Of a DNA stretch of 51,602 nt, positions 7,329 through 15,581 are shown in pieces. The first letter of the stretch is position 1, and each line of letters opens with the position of its first letter. The notes beneath the pieces were generated by a model. The model searched no databases. It was not told the origin of the DNA and was given only the letters and a program-made list of their open reading frames with translations. The stretch comes from Anaerophilus nitritigenes (GTDB lineage Bacteria; Bacillota; Clostridia; Peptostreptococcales; Thermotaleaceae): NCBI RefSeq assembly GCF_004138215.1, contig NZ_RYYS01000078.1:1-51602 (forward strand), read 5' to 3'. Position numbers and translations under genes: made by a program.

Positions 7329-8324
7329 ATGAAAAAAGTAAATATTGCTTTAGTAGGAGCTACTGGAATGGTAGGAAGAACATTTTTAAAAGTATTAGAA
7401 GAAAGGGATTTTCCTTTTGAAAATCTATATCCATTTGCTTCTGCTAAATCAGCAGGTATAACAGTAACTTGCAAAGGAAAAGAATTTGTAGTTGAAGAAT
7501 TAACAGAAAAATCTTTTGATAAAGATATTCAAATTGCTTTATTTTCGGCAGGAGGAGATATTAGTAAAAAATTTGCTCCTATTGCAGCTTCAAAGGGAAT
7601 TATTGTAGTAGATAATAGTAGTGCTTGGAGAATGGAAAAAGATGTTCCTTTAGTAGTTCCTGAAGTAAATCCTGAAGATATAAAAAATCATAAAGGAATT
7701 ATTGCAAATCCAAATTGCTCTACCATCCAAGCTATGGTTGCATTAAAACCTATTCACGACAAATTTAAAATAAAAAGAATTATATATTCTACTTATCAAG
7801 CTGTATCAGGCTCTGGAGTATCAGGGGTAGTAGCTTTAGAAGAAGGCTTAAAAGGAAATGATATTTTAACACCTTATCCTCACCCTATTGCTGGAAATTG
7901 CCTTCCTCACATTGATACATTTTTAGAAAATGGATATACCAAAGAAGAAATGAAAATGATTGATGAGACAAAGAAAATTCTACATGATGAAAATTTAAAA
8001 ATTACTGCTACCACTGTAAGAGTTCCTGTAAAAGATAGTCATAGCGAATCTATTAATATAGAGTTTGAAAATAGTTTTGATATAGAAGAAATCAAAAATA
8101 TATTTAAAAATGCACCTGGTATTATTCTTCAAGATGATCCTACTAATAATATTTATCCTCTAGCTCGTGAAGTTGCTGGACAGGATATGGTTTATGTAGG
8201 AAGAATTAGAAAAGATTTCAGTGTTGAGAATGGACTCAATTTATGGGTAGTTGCAGATAATATTAGAAAAGGAGCCGCAACAAATACAGTTCAAATTGCA
8301 GAATTATTAGTTCCTACTCTTTAA
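7329..8324 (+). CDS. asd: Aspartate-semialdehyde dehydrogenase
   Basis: Cytosolic NADPH-dependent enzyme that reduces aspartyl phosphate to aspartate semialdehyde, the branch point to lysine/DAP, threonine and methionine. The protein has 331 residues. The nucleotide-binding motif is GATGMVG at residues 10-16, the active-site cysteine is C130 in NPNCSTIQ, and the YQAVSGSG motif follows near 157. The ribosome site AGGAGGG precedes the ATG by eight bases. It is the first enzyme gene of the deoR-asd-dapA-dapB-dapH cluster; no aspartate kinase gene is in the window. Confidence 0.97.
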   Translation: MKKVNIALVGATGMVGRTFLKVLEERDFPFENLYPFASAKSAGITVTCKGKEFVVEELTEKSFDKDIQIALFSAGGDISKKFAPIAASKGIIVVDNSSAWRMEKDVPLVVPEVNPEDIKNHKGIIANPNCSTIQAMVALKPIHDKFKIKRIIYSTYQAVSGSGVSGVVALEEGLKGNDILTPYPHPIAGNCLPHIDTFLENGYTKEEMKMIDETKKILHDENLKITATTVRVPVKDSHSESINIEFENSFDIEEIKNIFKNAPGIILQDDPTNNIYPLAREVAGQDMVYVGRIRKDFSVENGLNLWVVADNIRKGAATNTVQIAELLVPTL

Positions 8325-8376
8325 TATTAAGCATATAATAATATATAGTACATTTTCATGAAAGGATGATTTTAAA

Positions 8377-9258
8377 ATGAATTTATTTACTGGTTCTGGC
8401 GTTGCTCTTGTAACACCATTTAAAGATGGAAGTGTAAACTATGAAAAATTAGAACAACTTCTAAATTGGCACCTAGAAGAACATACAGATGCAATTATCA
8501 TTACAGGAACTACAGGAGAATCTTCTACTCTCACAGATGACGAACAAAAGTCTGTTATAAAATTTACTGTAGAAAAAATAAACAAAAGAATACCAGTTAT
8601 AGCAGGAACAGGAAGCAACTGTACTTCTCATGCCATAGAAATGAGCCAGTATGCACAAAAAGTAGGCGCAGATGGACTGCTACTAATTACTCCTTATTAT
8701 AATAAAACTACACAAAAAGGACTCATCGCTCATTTTAATGCAATTGCTGATGTAGTTTCTATCCCTATTATTTTATATAATGTTCCCGGAAGAACTGGTG
8801 TAAATATATCACCTAAAACATTAGAAACACTTAGTAAACACCCAAATATAAAAGGAATCAAAGAAGCAAGTGGAGATATTTCTCAAGTTGCAGAAATGAT
8901 TCGTCTTGTACCTGATGACTTTTATGTTTATTCAGGAAATGATGATATGGTAGTCCCACTCCTTTCTTTAGGAGGTCATGGAGTCATTTCTGTAGTAGCA
9001 AATATTCTTCCTAAAAAAACACACCTTATGGTCGATTATTTCATGAAAAAAGATCTAGAAAAAGCTCGTAACCTTCAACTTGAAATGAAGCCTTTCATAG
9101 ATTCTCTATTTATAGAAGTAAATCCTATTCCTATAAAAACAGCTATGAATCTTATGAATTTTGAAGTCGGCCCTTTAAGATTACCTCTTGTAGATATGGA
9201 TGAGGATCATCTATGTATATTAAAACAAAGAATGCAAGAATATCATTTACTCAAATAA
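8377..9258 (+). CDS. dapA: 4-hydroxy-tetrahydrodipicolinate synthase
   Basis: Condenses pyruvate with aspartate semialdehyde, the first committed step to DAP and lysine. The protein has 293 residues with a TIM-barrel. The Schiff-base lysine is K162 in GIKEASGD, with Y134 (ILYNVPGRT) and T45/T46 (TGTTGES) forming the proton relay, and R139 binding the substrate carboxylate. It lies 52 bases after asd and 10 bases before dapB. The ribosome site is AAAGGATGA. Confidence 0.97.
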   Translation: MNLFTGSGVALVTPFKDGSVNYEKLEQLLNWHLEEHTDAIIITGTTGESSTLTDDEQKSVIKFTVEKINKRIPVIAGTGSNCTSHAIEMSQYAQKVGADGLLLITPYYNKTTQKGLIAHFNAIADVVSIPIILYNVPGRTGVNISPKTLETLSKHPNIKGIKEASGDISQVAEMIRLVPDDFYVYSGNDDMVVPLLSLGGHGVISVVANILPKKTHLMVDYFMKKDLEKARNLQLEMKPFIDSLFIEVNPIPIKTAMNLMNFEVGPLRLPLVDMDEDHLCILKQRMQEYHLLK

Positions 9259-9268
9259 GGAGGATTTT

Positions 9269-10024
9269 ATGAACGTAATACTTAGTGGTTGTAATGGAGC
9301 TATGGGTCAAGTTTTAGTAAGACTCATAAAACAAGAAACAGATTTAAACATCATTGCAGGAATTGATCCTAATACAACACAATGTGAAAATAGCTTTCCT
9401 GTATATAACACTCCTTCTTTATGTAAGGAAAAAGCAGATATAGTAATTGATTTTTCTCACCATAGTGCTTTAAATGATTTATTAAAATATTGTGTAGATA
9501 ATAAACTACCTTTGGTAATAGCTACTACGGGACTTGATGGCAATCATTTAAAAAATATAATGGATGCATCCAATCACATCCCTATTTTTCAAACAGGAAA
9601 TACGTCATTAGGCATTCAGGTTACAAAAAATATTTCACAAATGGCAGCTTTAGCACTTGGAGATAACTTTGATATAGAAATTATTGAAAAACATCACAAT
9701 AAAAAGGTTGATGCTCCTAGTGGAACTGCTTATTTAATAGCAGAAAATATTAATAAAGCATTAGGTAATAAAAAGAATTTTATATATGGAAGATATGGAA
9801 GAAATGAAAAAAGAAAAAATACAGATATAGGAATTCATACCATTCGTGGAGGAAGCATCGTAGGAGAACATACTATTTTATTTGCAGGTCCTGATGAAAT
9901 CATAGAAATAAAGCACACAGCCCTTTCTAAAGATATATTTGGATTAGGAGCTATTCATGCAACAAAGTTTTTAACAAATAAAAAACCTGGCTTTTATAAT
10001 ATGAACGACTTAATTGAATCATAA
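9269..10024 (+). CDS. dapB: 4-hydroxy-tetrahydrodipicolinate reductase
   Basis: Reduces the DapA product to tetrahydrodipicolinate with NAD(P)H. The protein has 251 residues. The nucleotide-binding loop is SGCNGAMG at residues 6-13; the substrate site is EKHHNKKVDAPSGTA at about 140-154, with the catalytic H142/H143 region and K146. A GRGGS-like block appears as RGGSIVGEH. A ribosome site AGGAGG sits just upstream, ten bases after dapA, indicating tight co-expression. Confidence 0.96.
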   Translation: MNVILSGCNGAMGQVLVRLIKQETDLNIIAGIDPNTTQCENSFPVYNTPSLCKEKADIVIDFSHHSALNDLLKYCVDNKLPLVIATTGLDGNHLKNIMDASNHIPIFQTGNTSLGIQVTKNISQMAALALGDNFDIEIIEKHHNKKVDAPSGTAYLIAENINKALGNKKNFIYGRYGRNEKRKNTDIGIHTIRGGSIVGEHTILFAGPDEIIEIKHTALSKDIFGLGAIHATKFLTNKKPGFYNMNDLIES

Positions 10025-10087
10025 AATGTATAATTTTATCCAATAAATAAGTTACATCTTCATATAAAGAAAGGATTGATTTCACTA

Positions 10088-10819
10088 ATGAATATAGAAA
10101 ACACTAATGAAAATATAGATCTAACAAACCCTTATGCAATAGCTAAATTTATTAAAAAAGCTAAAAAATCTACTCCTGTAAAAGTTTATGTGGATGGATC
10201 TTTACAAGATATTGCTTGTGATTCTATAAAAAAATTTGGAAATGAAAACTTCTGGATTTTATTTGGAGAACATGAGGAAATTCAAAATTTCTTATCTATT
10301 CATAAAGAAAATATCAGAGATTATTTTATAGAAAATAATAGAAGAAATTCTGCCATCCCTATTCTAGATATAAAAAATATAGATGCAAGAATTGAACCTG
10401 GTGCTATTATAAGAGATCGAGTGCAAATAGGTAAAAATGCTGTAGTCATGATGGGCGCAGTCATTAATATAGGATCTGAAATTGGAGAAGGCACCATGAT
10501 TGATATGAATGCTGTATTAGGAGCTAGAGCAACAGTAGGTAAAAATGTACACGTAGGTGCTGGAGCTGTCTTAGCTGGAGTATTAGAACCTCCTAGTGCT
10601 ACTCCTGTCATCATAGAAGATGATGTAATGATTGGAGCAAATGCAGTGATCTTAGAAGGTGTCATAGTAGGAAAAGGTGCTGTAGTTGCAGCAGGCTCTA
10701 TCGTAACAAAAGATGTTCCTAGTGAGTGTGTAGTAGCAGGCTCTCCCGCAAAAATAATCAAACAAAAAGATGAGAAAACTATGGATAAAACAAAATTATT
10801 AGAAGATTTGAGAGGTTAA
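10088..10819 (+). CDS. dapH: Tetrahydrodipicolinate N-acetyltransferase
   Basis: Hexapeptide-repeat acyltransferase of 243 residues that acetylates tetrahydrodipicolinate, defining the acetylase branch of DAP synthesis used by Bacillus and many Clostridia. The N-terminal domain has [11 protein letters not shown] and [11 protein letters not shown]; the left-handed beta-helix follows from about residue 95 with [21 protein letters not shown] and [10 protein letters not shown]. These match Bacillus DapH closely. A TTG at 10076 is in frame but sits on top of the AAAGGA ribosome site, so ATG 10088 is preferred, although its spacing (12) is long. The later aminotransferase and deacetylase steps need genes outside the operon. 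Confidence 0.95.
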   Translation: MNIENTNENIDLTNPYAIAKFIKKAKKSTPVKVYVDGSLQDIACDSIKKFGNENFWILFGEHEEIQNFLSIHKENIRDYFIENNRRNSAIPILDIKNIDARIEPGAIIRDRVQIGKNAVVMMGAVINIGSEIGEGTMIDMNAVLGARATVGKNVHVGAGAVLAGVLEPPSATPVIIEDDVMIGANAVILEGVIVGKGAVVAAGSIVTKDVPSECVVAGSPAKIIKQKDEKTMDKTKLLEDLRG

Positions 10820-10843
10820 AAGCTGAGGATATCCTCAGCTTTT
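10818..10843. terminator. Bidirectional terminator between dapH and dapF
   Basis: Perfect 26-base palindrome whose half is AAAAGCTGAGGAT, with a T-rich run on both sides. It serves the plus-strand dap operon and the convergent dapF. Confidence 0.9.
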
Positions 10844-10847
10844 ATTT

Positions 10848-11672
10848 TTAGAAATTTCCTGTACAGATTTTTTTAGCTTCTCCCTTCATAAAAATATCAA
10901 GATTATTATTTAGTTCAATTTCTATTAAACCTCCTTCTGCTTGCACCTTTACCTTTTTATTTAATTTTCCTAAAACATGACCTATCACCACACTTGAACA
11001 ACATCCCGTTCCGCAAGCTAGTGTTCTTCCTGCTCCTCTTTCCCAAGTATATACATGAATAAAATCCTTATCTTTGATCTCTACAAAATTTACATTTGTT
11101 TTTTTAGGAAAAATAGAATGTTTTTCTATTTTTTTTCCTAATCTATTAATATCTATCTTTTTAATATCCTCTACAAATATAACCGTATGAGGTACTCCAA
11201 CTAATACACTAGAGAATATAATGTTTTCTCCATCTATAGATAAAGATTTTTCTAATACATCCTCTTCCTCACACAACATAGGAATATCTTTTGGACAAAA
11301 AATAGGTTTTCCCATATTTACTGTTATAAATTTTACATCATTATTTTTTACTTCTAGATATACTTTCTTTACTCCTGCTAAAGTCTCAACTTCTATTTCT
11401 TCTTTTTTTACTAAACCTTTTTCATATACAAACTTTGAAAAACAACGAATTCCATTTCCACACATTTGTGCAATTGAACCATCTGAATTGTAATAAACCA
11501 TTTTGATATCATTCTTCTCAGAATTTTTTGCTACCATCATTCCATCTGCTCCAATTCCAAAGTGCCTGTTGCATACTTCTTTTGCAAGTTGTCCATAATC
11601 TTTTATTTTTTCATTTGTACCATCAAATAATATAAAATCATTTCCTGCTCCATGCATTTTAGTAAACTCCAT
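10848..11672 (-). CDS. dapF: Diaminopimelate epimerase
   Basis: Converts LL-DAP to meso-DAP, the substrate of LysA and of MurE. The protein has 274 residues. It is a cofactor-free racemase with two catalytic cysteines: C71 in MCGNGIRCF and C220 in LACGTGCCSS. The N-terminal MHGAGNDFI block and HFGIGADG are typical. It is convergent with the dap operon, sharing a terminator, and is transcribed separately. The start ATG at 11672 has an AAGGAGG site nearby. Confidence 0.97.
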   Translation of the reverse strand: MEFTKMHGAGNDFILFDGTNEKIKDYGQLAKEVCNRHFGIGADGMMVAKNSEKNDIKMVYYNSDGSIAQMCGNGIRCFSKFVYEKGLVKKEEIEVETLAGVKKVYLEVKNNDVKFITVNMGKPIFCPKDIPMLCEEEDVLEKSLSIDGENIIFSSVLVGVPHTVIFVEDIKKIDINRLGKKIEKHSIFPKKTNVNFVEIKDKDFIHVYTWERGAGRTLACGTGCCSSVVIGHVLGKLNKKVKVQAEGGLIEIELNNNLDIFMKGEAKKICTGNF

Positions 11673-11693
11673 ATTTATCCTCCTTCTTTATAC

Positions 11694-11726
11694 AAAAAAG
11701 TCAATAGCATAAAAAGCTACTGACTT
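11694..11726 (-). terminator. Terminator of hpt
   Basis: Minus strand AGTCAGTAGC pairs with GCTATTGACT (one G-T pair), followed by TTTTTTG. It begins right at the hpt stop codon. Confidence 0.82.
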
Positions 11727-12259
11727 TACTTATCCACAAAAGCAAATACATAAGGTACATTTCTATAATAGTCACCATAATTGAGTCCGTATCCTACAAT
11801 AAATTTATCAGGTATAGTAAATCCTACATAGTCTGCTTCTAATTGTGTTTTTCTTCTTGAAGGTTTGTCTAATAATACGCAACATTTAATACTAGCTGGA
11901 TTTTTTTTCTTCAAATGCTCTAAAACAAATTTCATCGTAAGTCCTGTATCTGCAATATCATCTACAATTAAAACATCATAATCTTCTAAATCTACTGATA
12001 AGTCATACAATATATTTACCTTTCCAGAAGATTCTTCACCATGACCATAACTAGATGTTGCCATAAATTCTATACGAACAGGAGCATCAATCTCTCTAAC
12101 TAAGTCTGCTGCAAATATAAAACTACCCTTTAAAAGAGATACAGCTAATATTTTTTTTCCTTCATAATCTTTTTTAATTTGTCGTCCTAATTCCTCTATT
12201 CTTTTTTGAAGATCTTCTCTAGAAAATAGTACTTCCTTTTTTTTCTTTTCTATATCCAT
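11726..12259 (-). CDS. hpt: Hypoxanthine-guanine phosphoribosyltransferase
   Basis: Purine salvage enzyme joining hypoxanthine or guanine to PRPP. The protein has 177 residues. The PRPP-binding motif is VLIVDDIADTGLT at about residues 95-107, with SLLKGSFIF as the pyrophosphate loop and KFIVGYGLNY near the end contacting the purine. It has its own promoter (12315-12343) and terminator. In many Firmicutes hpt follows tilS and precedes ftsH; that context is absent here. Confidence 0.95.
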   Translation of the reverse strand: MDIEKKKKEVLFSREDLQKRIEELGRQIKKDYEGKKILAVSLLKGSFIFAADLVREIDAPVRIEFMATSSYGHGEESSGKVNILYDLSVDLEDYDVLIVDDIADTGLTMKFVLEHLKKKNPASIKCCVLLDKPSRRKTQLEADYVGFTIPDKFIVGYGLNYGDYYRNVPYVFAFVDK

Positions 12260-12314
12260 TATTCAATTCCCTCCAACTATACAACTATAGTATCTCCTTT
12301 ATACATTATTAAAT

Positions 12315-12343
12315 ATTCTAATCTATAAGCTATTCTTTGTCAA
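12315..12343 (-). promoter_or_regulatory. Promoter of hpt
   Basis: TTGACA (12338-12343), 17 bases, TAGAAT (12315-12320), minus strand, about 55 bases before the hpt start codon. Confidence 0.75.
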
Positions 12344-12352
12344 TTGTATAGA

Positions 12353-13645
12353 TTATGCGATACATTGCATACTTTTCATAACTTTTAAAATGACTTGATC
12401 CATATTTTCCATTCCCTCTATAGAAAGCTTTCCTAAATTTTTAATGGTATCCTCAGCACTCTTTCCTATGATTCCATTTTGATTTGGAATTACATGTCCA
12501 TTTAAAGCTAAAAGAGCTGATTGTATAGCTGTAGAAGCTGCTGTAGACAATTTAAGGGCACATCCTACTTTTGCACCATCACAAATCATTCCACTTATAT
12601 TTCCTAACATATTTTGAATGGTACCATCTATTTGTTTTTTATTTCCTCCCATAAGCCACACAATAGCTACACTAGCTCCTGTAGCTGCTGCAACCCCACA
12701 TCCACATAATGCAGAAAGCCTTCCTATATAAAACTTAATGTAACTATTTATGATATGACTAATGGCTAATGCTTTTACCAAATCCTCTTCTTTTACAGAA
12801 AATTTATTTTTATAAGCTACAATAGGTAAAATAGCTGTAAGTCCATTATTTCCACTTCCATTGCTACTCATAACAGACATATTCTCTCCAGACATTCTTA
12901 CATCAGAAGCAGCAGCAGTTAGCATCATGGCTTGATTCATTAAGTCATCAGATAAAATTCCCTTTTGTATATTTTCATACAAACTCATTCCTACTCCCAT
13001 TCCTACTTTCTTTTTTAATCCTTCTAATGCTACTTTTTCATTCATATAAAGTCCTTCTAATAAAAAAGATAACTTCTCATAAGGTATTTTTTCTATTTCT
13101 TCAATAAGATCTAAAACTTTTAAATCATACAAAGCAATATCTTCATCCTTATGATTTTCATATTTTTTTATTTCATCTAAAATGATTTGTTCATTTTTGC
13201 TTATATATACAATTCTATCATGCTTTCTTTCTATTATTACTTTTATGCTATCTGTATTTGTTTTTACTAATGCTTCAATATAAATTTTCTCTTTCGTATC
13301 TTTGATACCTATAAAAATTCTTTTATTTGCTATTAAATCTTTTGATTTTTTTACATGTATAGGAGTAATGTCTTGTAAAACTTCTAATTTTTTTTCACTT
13401 TTTCCTCCTACCACTCCTAAAGCAGCTGCTATATATAATCCAACTTCATTTGTATTGGGAATTCCTACTCCCAATCCATTTTTATAAATATTAGGACTTA
13501 CTAAAATGTGTACTTCTTTTATTTCTTCAGCTGTCATTTCTTTAGCTTTGGCACAAGCTAATGCTACTGCAACAGGTTCTGTACATCCAACAGCAGGCAC
13601 TACTTCTTTTTTTAAAGTTTCTATAATCAATTTTTGCAATTCCAT
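12353..13645 (-). CDS. cdsB: L-cysteine desulfidase (CyuA/CdsB-type, UPF0597)
   Basis: Iron-sulfur enzyme of 430 residues that breaks L-cysteine into pyruvate, ammonia and sulfide. Family hallmarks are VGCTEPVAVALA at 19-30 (C21), GNNGLTAILP, CGCGVAAATG (C314/C316) and MICDGAKVGCALK (C355/C362). The four-cysteine pattern matches that of the characterised archaeal L-cysteine desulfidase, where three cysteines hold a 4Fe-4S cluster. An in-frame TTG (13651) lies closer to the ribosome site; ATG 13645 is preferred. A canonical sigma-54 promoter lies upstream, and the next gene is a sigma-54 activator, the same pairing as CdsB/CdsR of Clostridioides difficile. Confidence 0.9.
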   Translation of the reverse strand: MELQKLIIETLKKEVVPAVGCTEPVAVALACAKAKEMTAEEIKEVHILVSPNIYKNGLGVGIPNTNEVGLYIAAALGVVGGKSEKKLEVLQDITPIHVKKSKDLIANKRIFIGIKDTKEKIYIEALVKTNTDSIKVIIERKHDRIVYISKNEQIILDEIKKYENHKDEDIALYDLKVLDLIEEIEKIPYEKLSFLLEGLYMNEKVALEGLKKKVGMGVGMSLYENIQKGILSDDLMNQAMMLTAAASDVRMSGENMSVMSSNGSGNNGLTAILPIVAYKNKFSVKEEDLVKALAISHIINSYIKFYIGRLSALCGCGVAAATGASVAIVWLMGGNKKQIDGTIQNMLGNISGMICDGAKVGCALKLSTAASTAIQSALLALNGHVIPNQNGIIGKSAEDTIKNLGKLSIEGMENMDQVILKVMKSMQCIA

Positions 13646-13677
13646 ATTCAATCATCCTCTCTTTTATATCTATTTAT

Positions 13678-13696
13678 ATGGCAATAATCATGCCAA
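13678..13696 (-). promoter_or_regulatory. Sigma-54 (-24/-12) promoter of the cysteine desulfidase gene
   Basis: Minus strand TTGGCATGATTATTGCCAT. The invariant GG (13693-13694) and GC (13681-13682) are separated by exactly ten bases, as the sigma-54 consensus requires. It lies about 35 bases before the start codon, with activator-site candidates just upstream. Confidence 0.88.
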
Positions 13697-13723
13697 TAAA
13701 AAAGAAGCTTTTTTATATGATTT

Positions 13724-13787
13724 TCTCATTTTGAGATATACACTCTATAAAAGAGTCTCAAAGTGAGAATTAATTCTCACTTTGAGA
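13724..13787 (-). promoter_or_regulatory. Candidate activator (UAS) sites for the cysteine desulfidase promoter
   Basis: Three dyads of form TCTCA-N3-TGAGA at 13724-13736, 13756-13768 and 13775-13787. Their centres are spaced 32 and 19 bases, near whole helical turns, and they lie about 30-95 bases upstream of the -24 element. The two distal copies are halves of the terminator palindrome of the activator gene. Binding by the neighbouring activator is inference. Confidence 0.55.
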
Positions 13788-13797
13788 CTCTTTTATA
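13746..13797. terminator. 52-bp perfect palindrome ending the sigma-54 activator gene
   Basis: Every base from 13746 to 13771 pairs with 13772 to 13797; the half begins TATAAAAGAG and ends GAGAATT. On the minus strand it contains the last seven codons and stop of the activator gene and then runs into CTTTTATA, so it can act as a terminator. It also embeds two TCTCA-N3-TGAGA dyads, so it may have a second role as an enhancer. Confidence 0.75.
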
Positions 13798-15551
13798 TGA
13801 TATAGTTTTAATTTTCTATATAAAGTTGCACGACTTATACCTAATGATTTTGCAGCCTTTGCAATAGATTGTTTGTCTTTTTCAAAATAAAGCAAAGCTT
13901 TTTGTATTTCTCTTTTTTCAAGTTCTTCAATAGGAATAATTCTATCTTCTACTTTTTTTAATATATGGTTTTGATCTTTTAGACGATGTGGAAGATCTAT
14001 CTCCTCAACAATCTTATGACTACACATATTGACTGCATATTCTATAGTATTTTCAAGTTCTCGTACATTTCCAGGCCATTCATATGATAAAAATCTTTCA
14101 AATACTTTTTCATTTATTCTTTCAATATGTTTATCAAGTTTTTTATTACATTTTTCAAGAAAATACTTTACTAAAATAGAGATATCTTCTTTTCTTTGTC
14201 TCAAAGGAGGAATCATAATTGGAATCACATTAAGTCTATAAAATAAATCTTCTCTAAATTCTCCTTCTAAAACCTTTTTCTCTAAATCTTGATTGGTAGC
14301 TGCAATAATTCGTACATCAATAGGAATCAATTCTTTTCCTCCTACTTTTTCAATGACATACTCTTGTAATACTCGTAACAGCTTTGTTTGTAAATGAATA
14401 GCCATATCTCCAATTTCATCTAAGAATATAGTTCCTTTATGCGCTAACTCAAATTTTCCAGATTTACCTCCTTTTTTAGATCCTGTAAAAGCACCTTCTT
14501 CATATCCAAACAATTCGCTTTCTAATAATTGTTCTGGAATAGCTGCACAATTAATAGGAATAAATGGTCCCTTTGCTCTTTTGCTATGAAAATGAATGGC
14601 TCTAGCAAACAACTCCTTTCCTGTACCACTTTCTCCTTGAATTAAGACAGTAGATGTACTTTGAGAAGCTTTTTTCCCTTGTATTTTTACTTTTTCTAAA
14701 GCAGAACTATTTCCAATAATATTTTCAAAAGTAGTAACCATAGTACCTGTAGTGATGTCATTGACTACATTTAATATTTCTGAAATATTGCTAAATATAA
14801 AAACTACGCCAATACTTTCATCTTCCATCATAATAGGATTGGCATCAAATACTCCTCTGCAATCATACTCCCCTTTTTTATAATGAAAAGATCTATTTTT
14901 AATAGAAATATTTTTGATAATCTTATCATTTACATCTATATTTAACAATTGATGAATATAATCATTTGTTTTACTTTTTTTATCTATATGAAATAATTCT
15001 TCTGCTTTTTTATTATAATGTATAATCATTCCCTCTTCATTTACTGCAATAATTCCTCGATCTACTGAATGAAGTACTGTCTCTATTTCTTTTGCCATTC
15101 TTTTGATTTTTTCAGTTTTTTGTTGTTCTAAAAGTTTCGTTGCAATTAAATCTGCCATTCTATAAAGAAATTCCATAAGATTTGTTTGGTTTTCTAAAAT
15201 AGCTTTTTTTTGCTTTTCTTCAAATGCAATAAGTCCTATTACTCCTATAATTTTTTCTCCCATTTTAATAGGACAACATACCTCAGCAAACTCCTTACAG
15301 CTTTTTATTTTTTCGCATTTTAAACAAACTATATGATTTCTTGGGTTTTCAATAATAAAACTTTCTCCCTTATGTAGGGCGAAGTCAAAAACTGAATGTG
15401 CATTGACCTTTTGTCCTACCATATTTTCATATCTTCCAGTTGCAGCAATTCTATTTCGTCTATGATCTATGATGGTTACATCTACTTTTATAACACTAGC
15501 AATAGCTTGTGCAATCTTTTGAACACTTTGTGCAATGTCAATCAAATTCAT
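13770..15551 (-). CDS. cdsR: Sigma-54-dependent activator, CdsR-like
   Basis: Enhancer-binding protein of 593 residues. Order of domains: an N-terminal GAF-like sensor (about 1-140) with a cysteine cluster C76, C79, C85, C92, C93; a PAS domain (about 150-250); the AAA+ core with Walker A GESGTGKE, the sigma-54 contact loop GAFTGS (usually GAFTGA), Walker B IFLDEIGD and the WPGNVRELEN motif; and a Fis-type helix-turn-helix at the end (SIAKAAKSLGISRATLYRKL). The ATG at 15551 has AAAAGGATGG before it; an upstream ATG (15560) overlaps that site. Its stop lies inside the palindrome before the cysteine desulfidase gene, the probable target. Regulation by cysteine is inference. Confidence 0.9.
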   Translation of the reverse strand: MNLIDIAQSVQKIAQAIASVIKVDVTIIDHRRNRIAATGRYENMVGQKVNAHSVFDFALHKGESFIIENPRNHIVCLKCEKIKSCKEFAEVCCPIKMGEKIIGVIGLIAFEEKQKKAILENQTNLMEFLYRMADLIATKLLEQQKTEKIKRMAKEIETVLHSVDRGIIAVNEEGMIIHYNKKAEELFHIDKKSKTNDYIHQLLNIDVNDKIIKNISIKNRSFHYKKGEYDCRGVFDANPIMMEDESIGVVFIFSNISEILNVVNDITTGTMVTTFENIIGNSSALEKVKIQGKKASQSTSTVLIQGESGTGKELFARAIHFHSKRAKGPFIPINCAAIPEQLLESELFGYEEGAFTGSKKGGKSGKFELAHKGTIFLDEIGDMAIHLQTKLLRVLQEYVIEKVGGKELIPIDVRIIAATNQDLEKKVLEGEFREDLFYRLNVIPIMIPPLRQRKEDISILVKYFLEKCNKKLDKHIERINEKVFERFLSYEWPGNVRELENTIEYAVNMCSHKIVEEIDLPHRLKDQNHILKKVEDRIIPIEELEKREIQKALLYFEKDKQSIAKAAKSLGISRATLYRKLKLYHIKESQSEN

Positions 15552-15581
15552 ATTAACCATCCTTTTTATTTTTTACATTTA

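Noticed and set aside
10321-10761. 146-codon open frame antisense to dapH
   Set aside because: It lies entirely within dapH, has Ala/Thr/Pro-rich low-complexity translation and no ribosome site. It is a shadow of the hexapeptide repeats.
13746-13797. 52-bp palindrome as an insertion-sequence end or recombination site
   Set aside because: No transposase or duplicated flanks; it fits a terminator (and possible enhancer) for the adjacent genes better.
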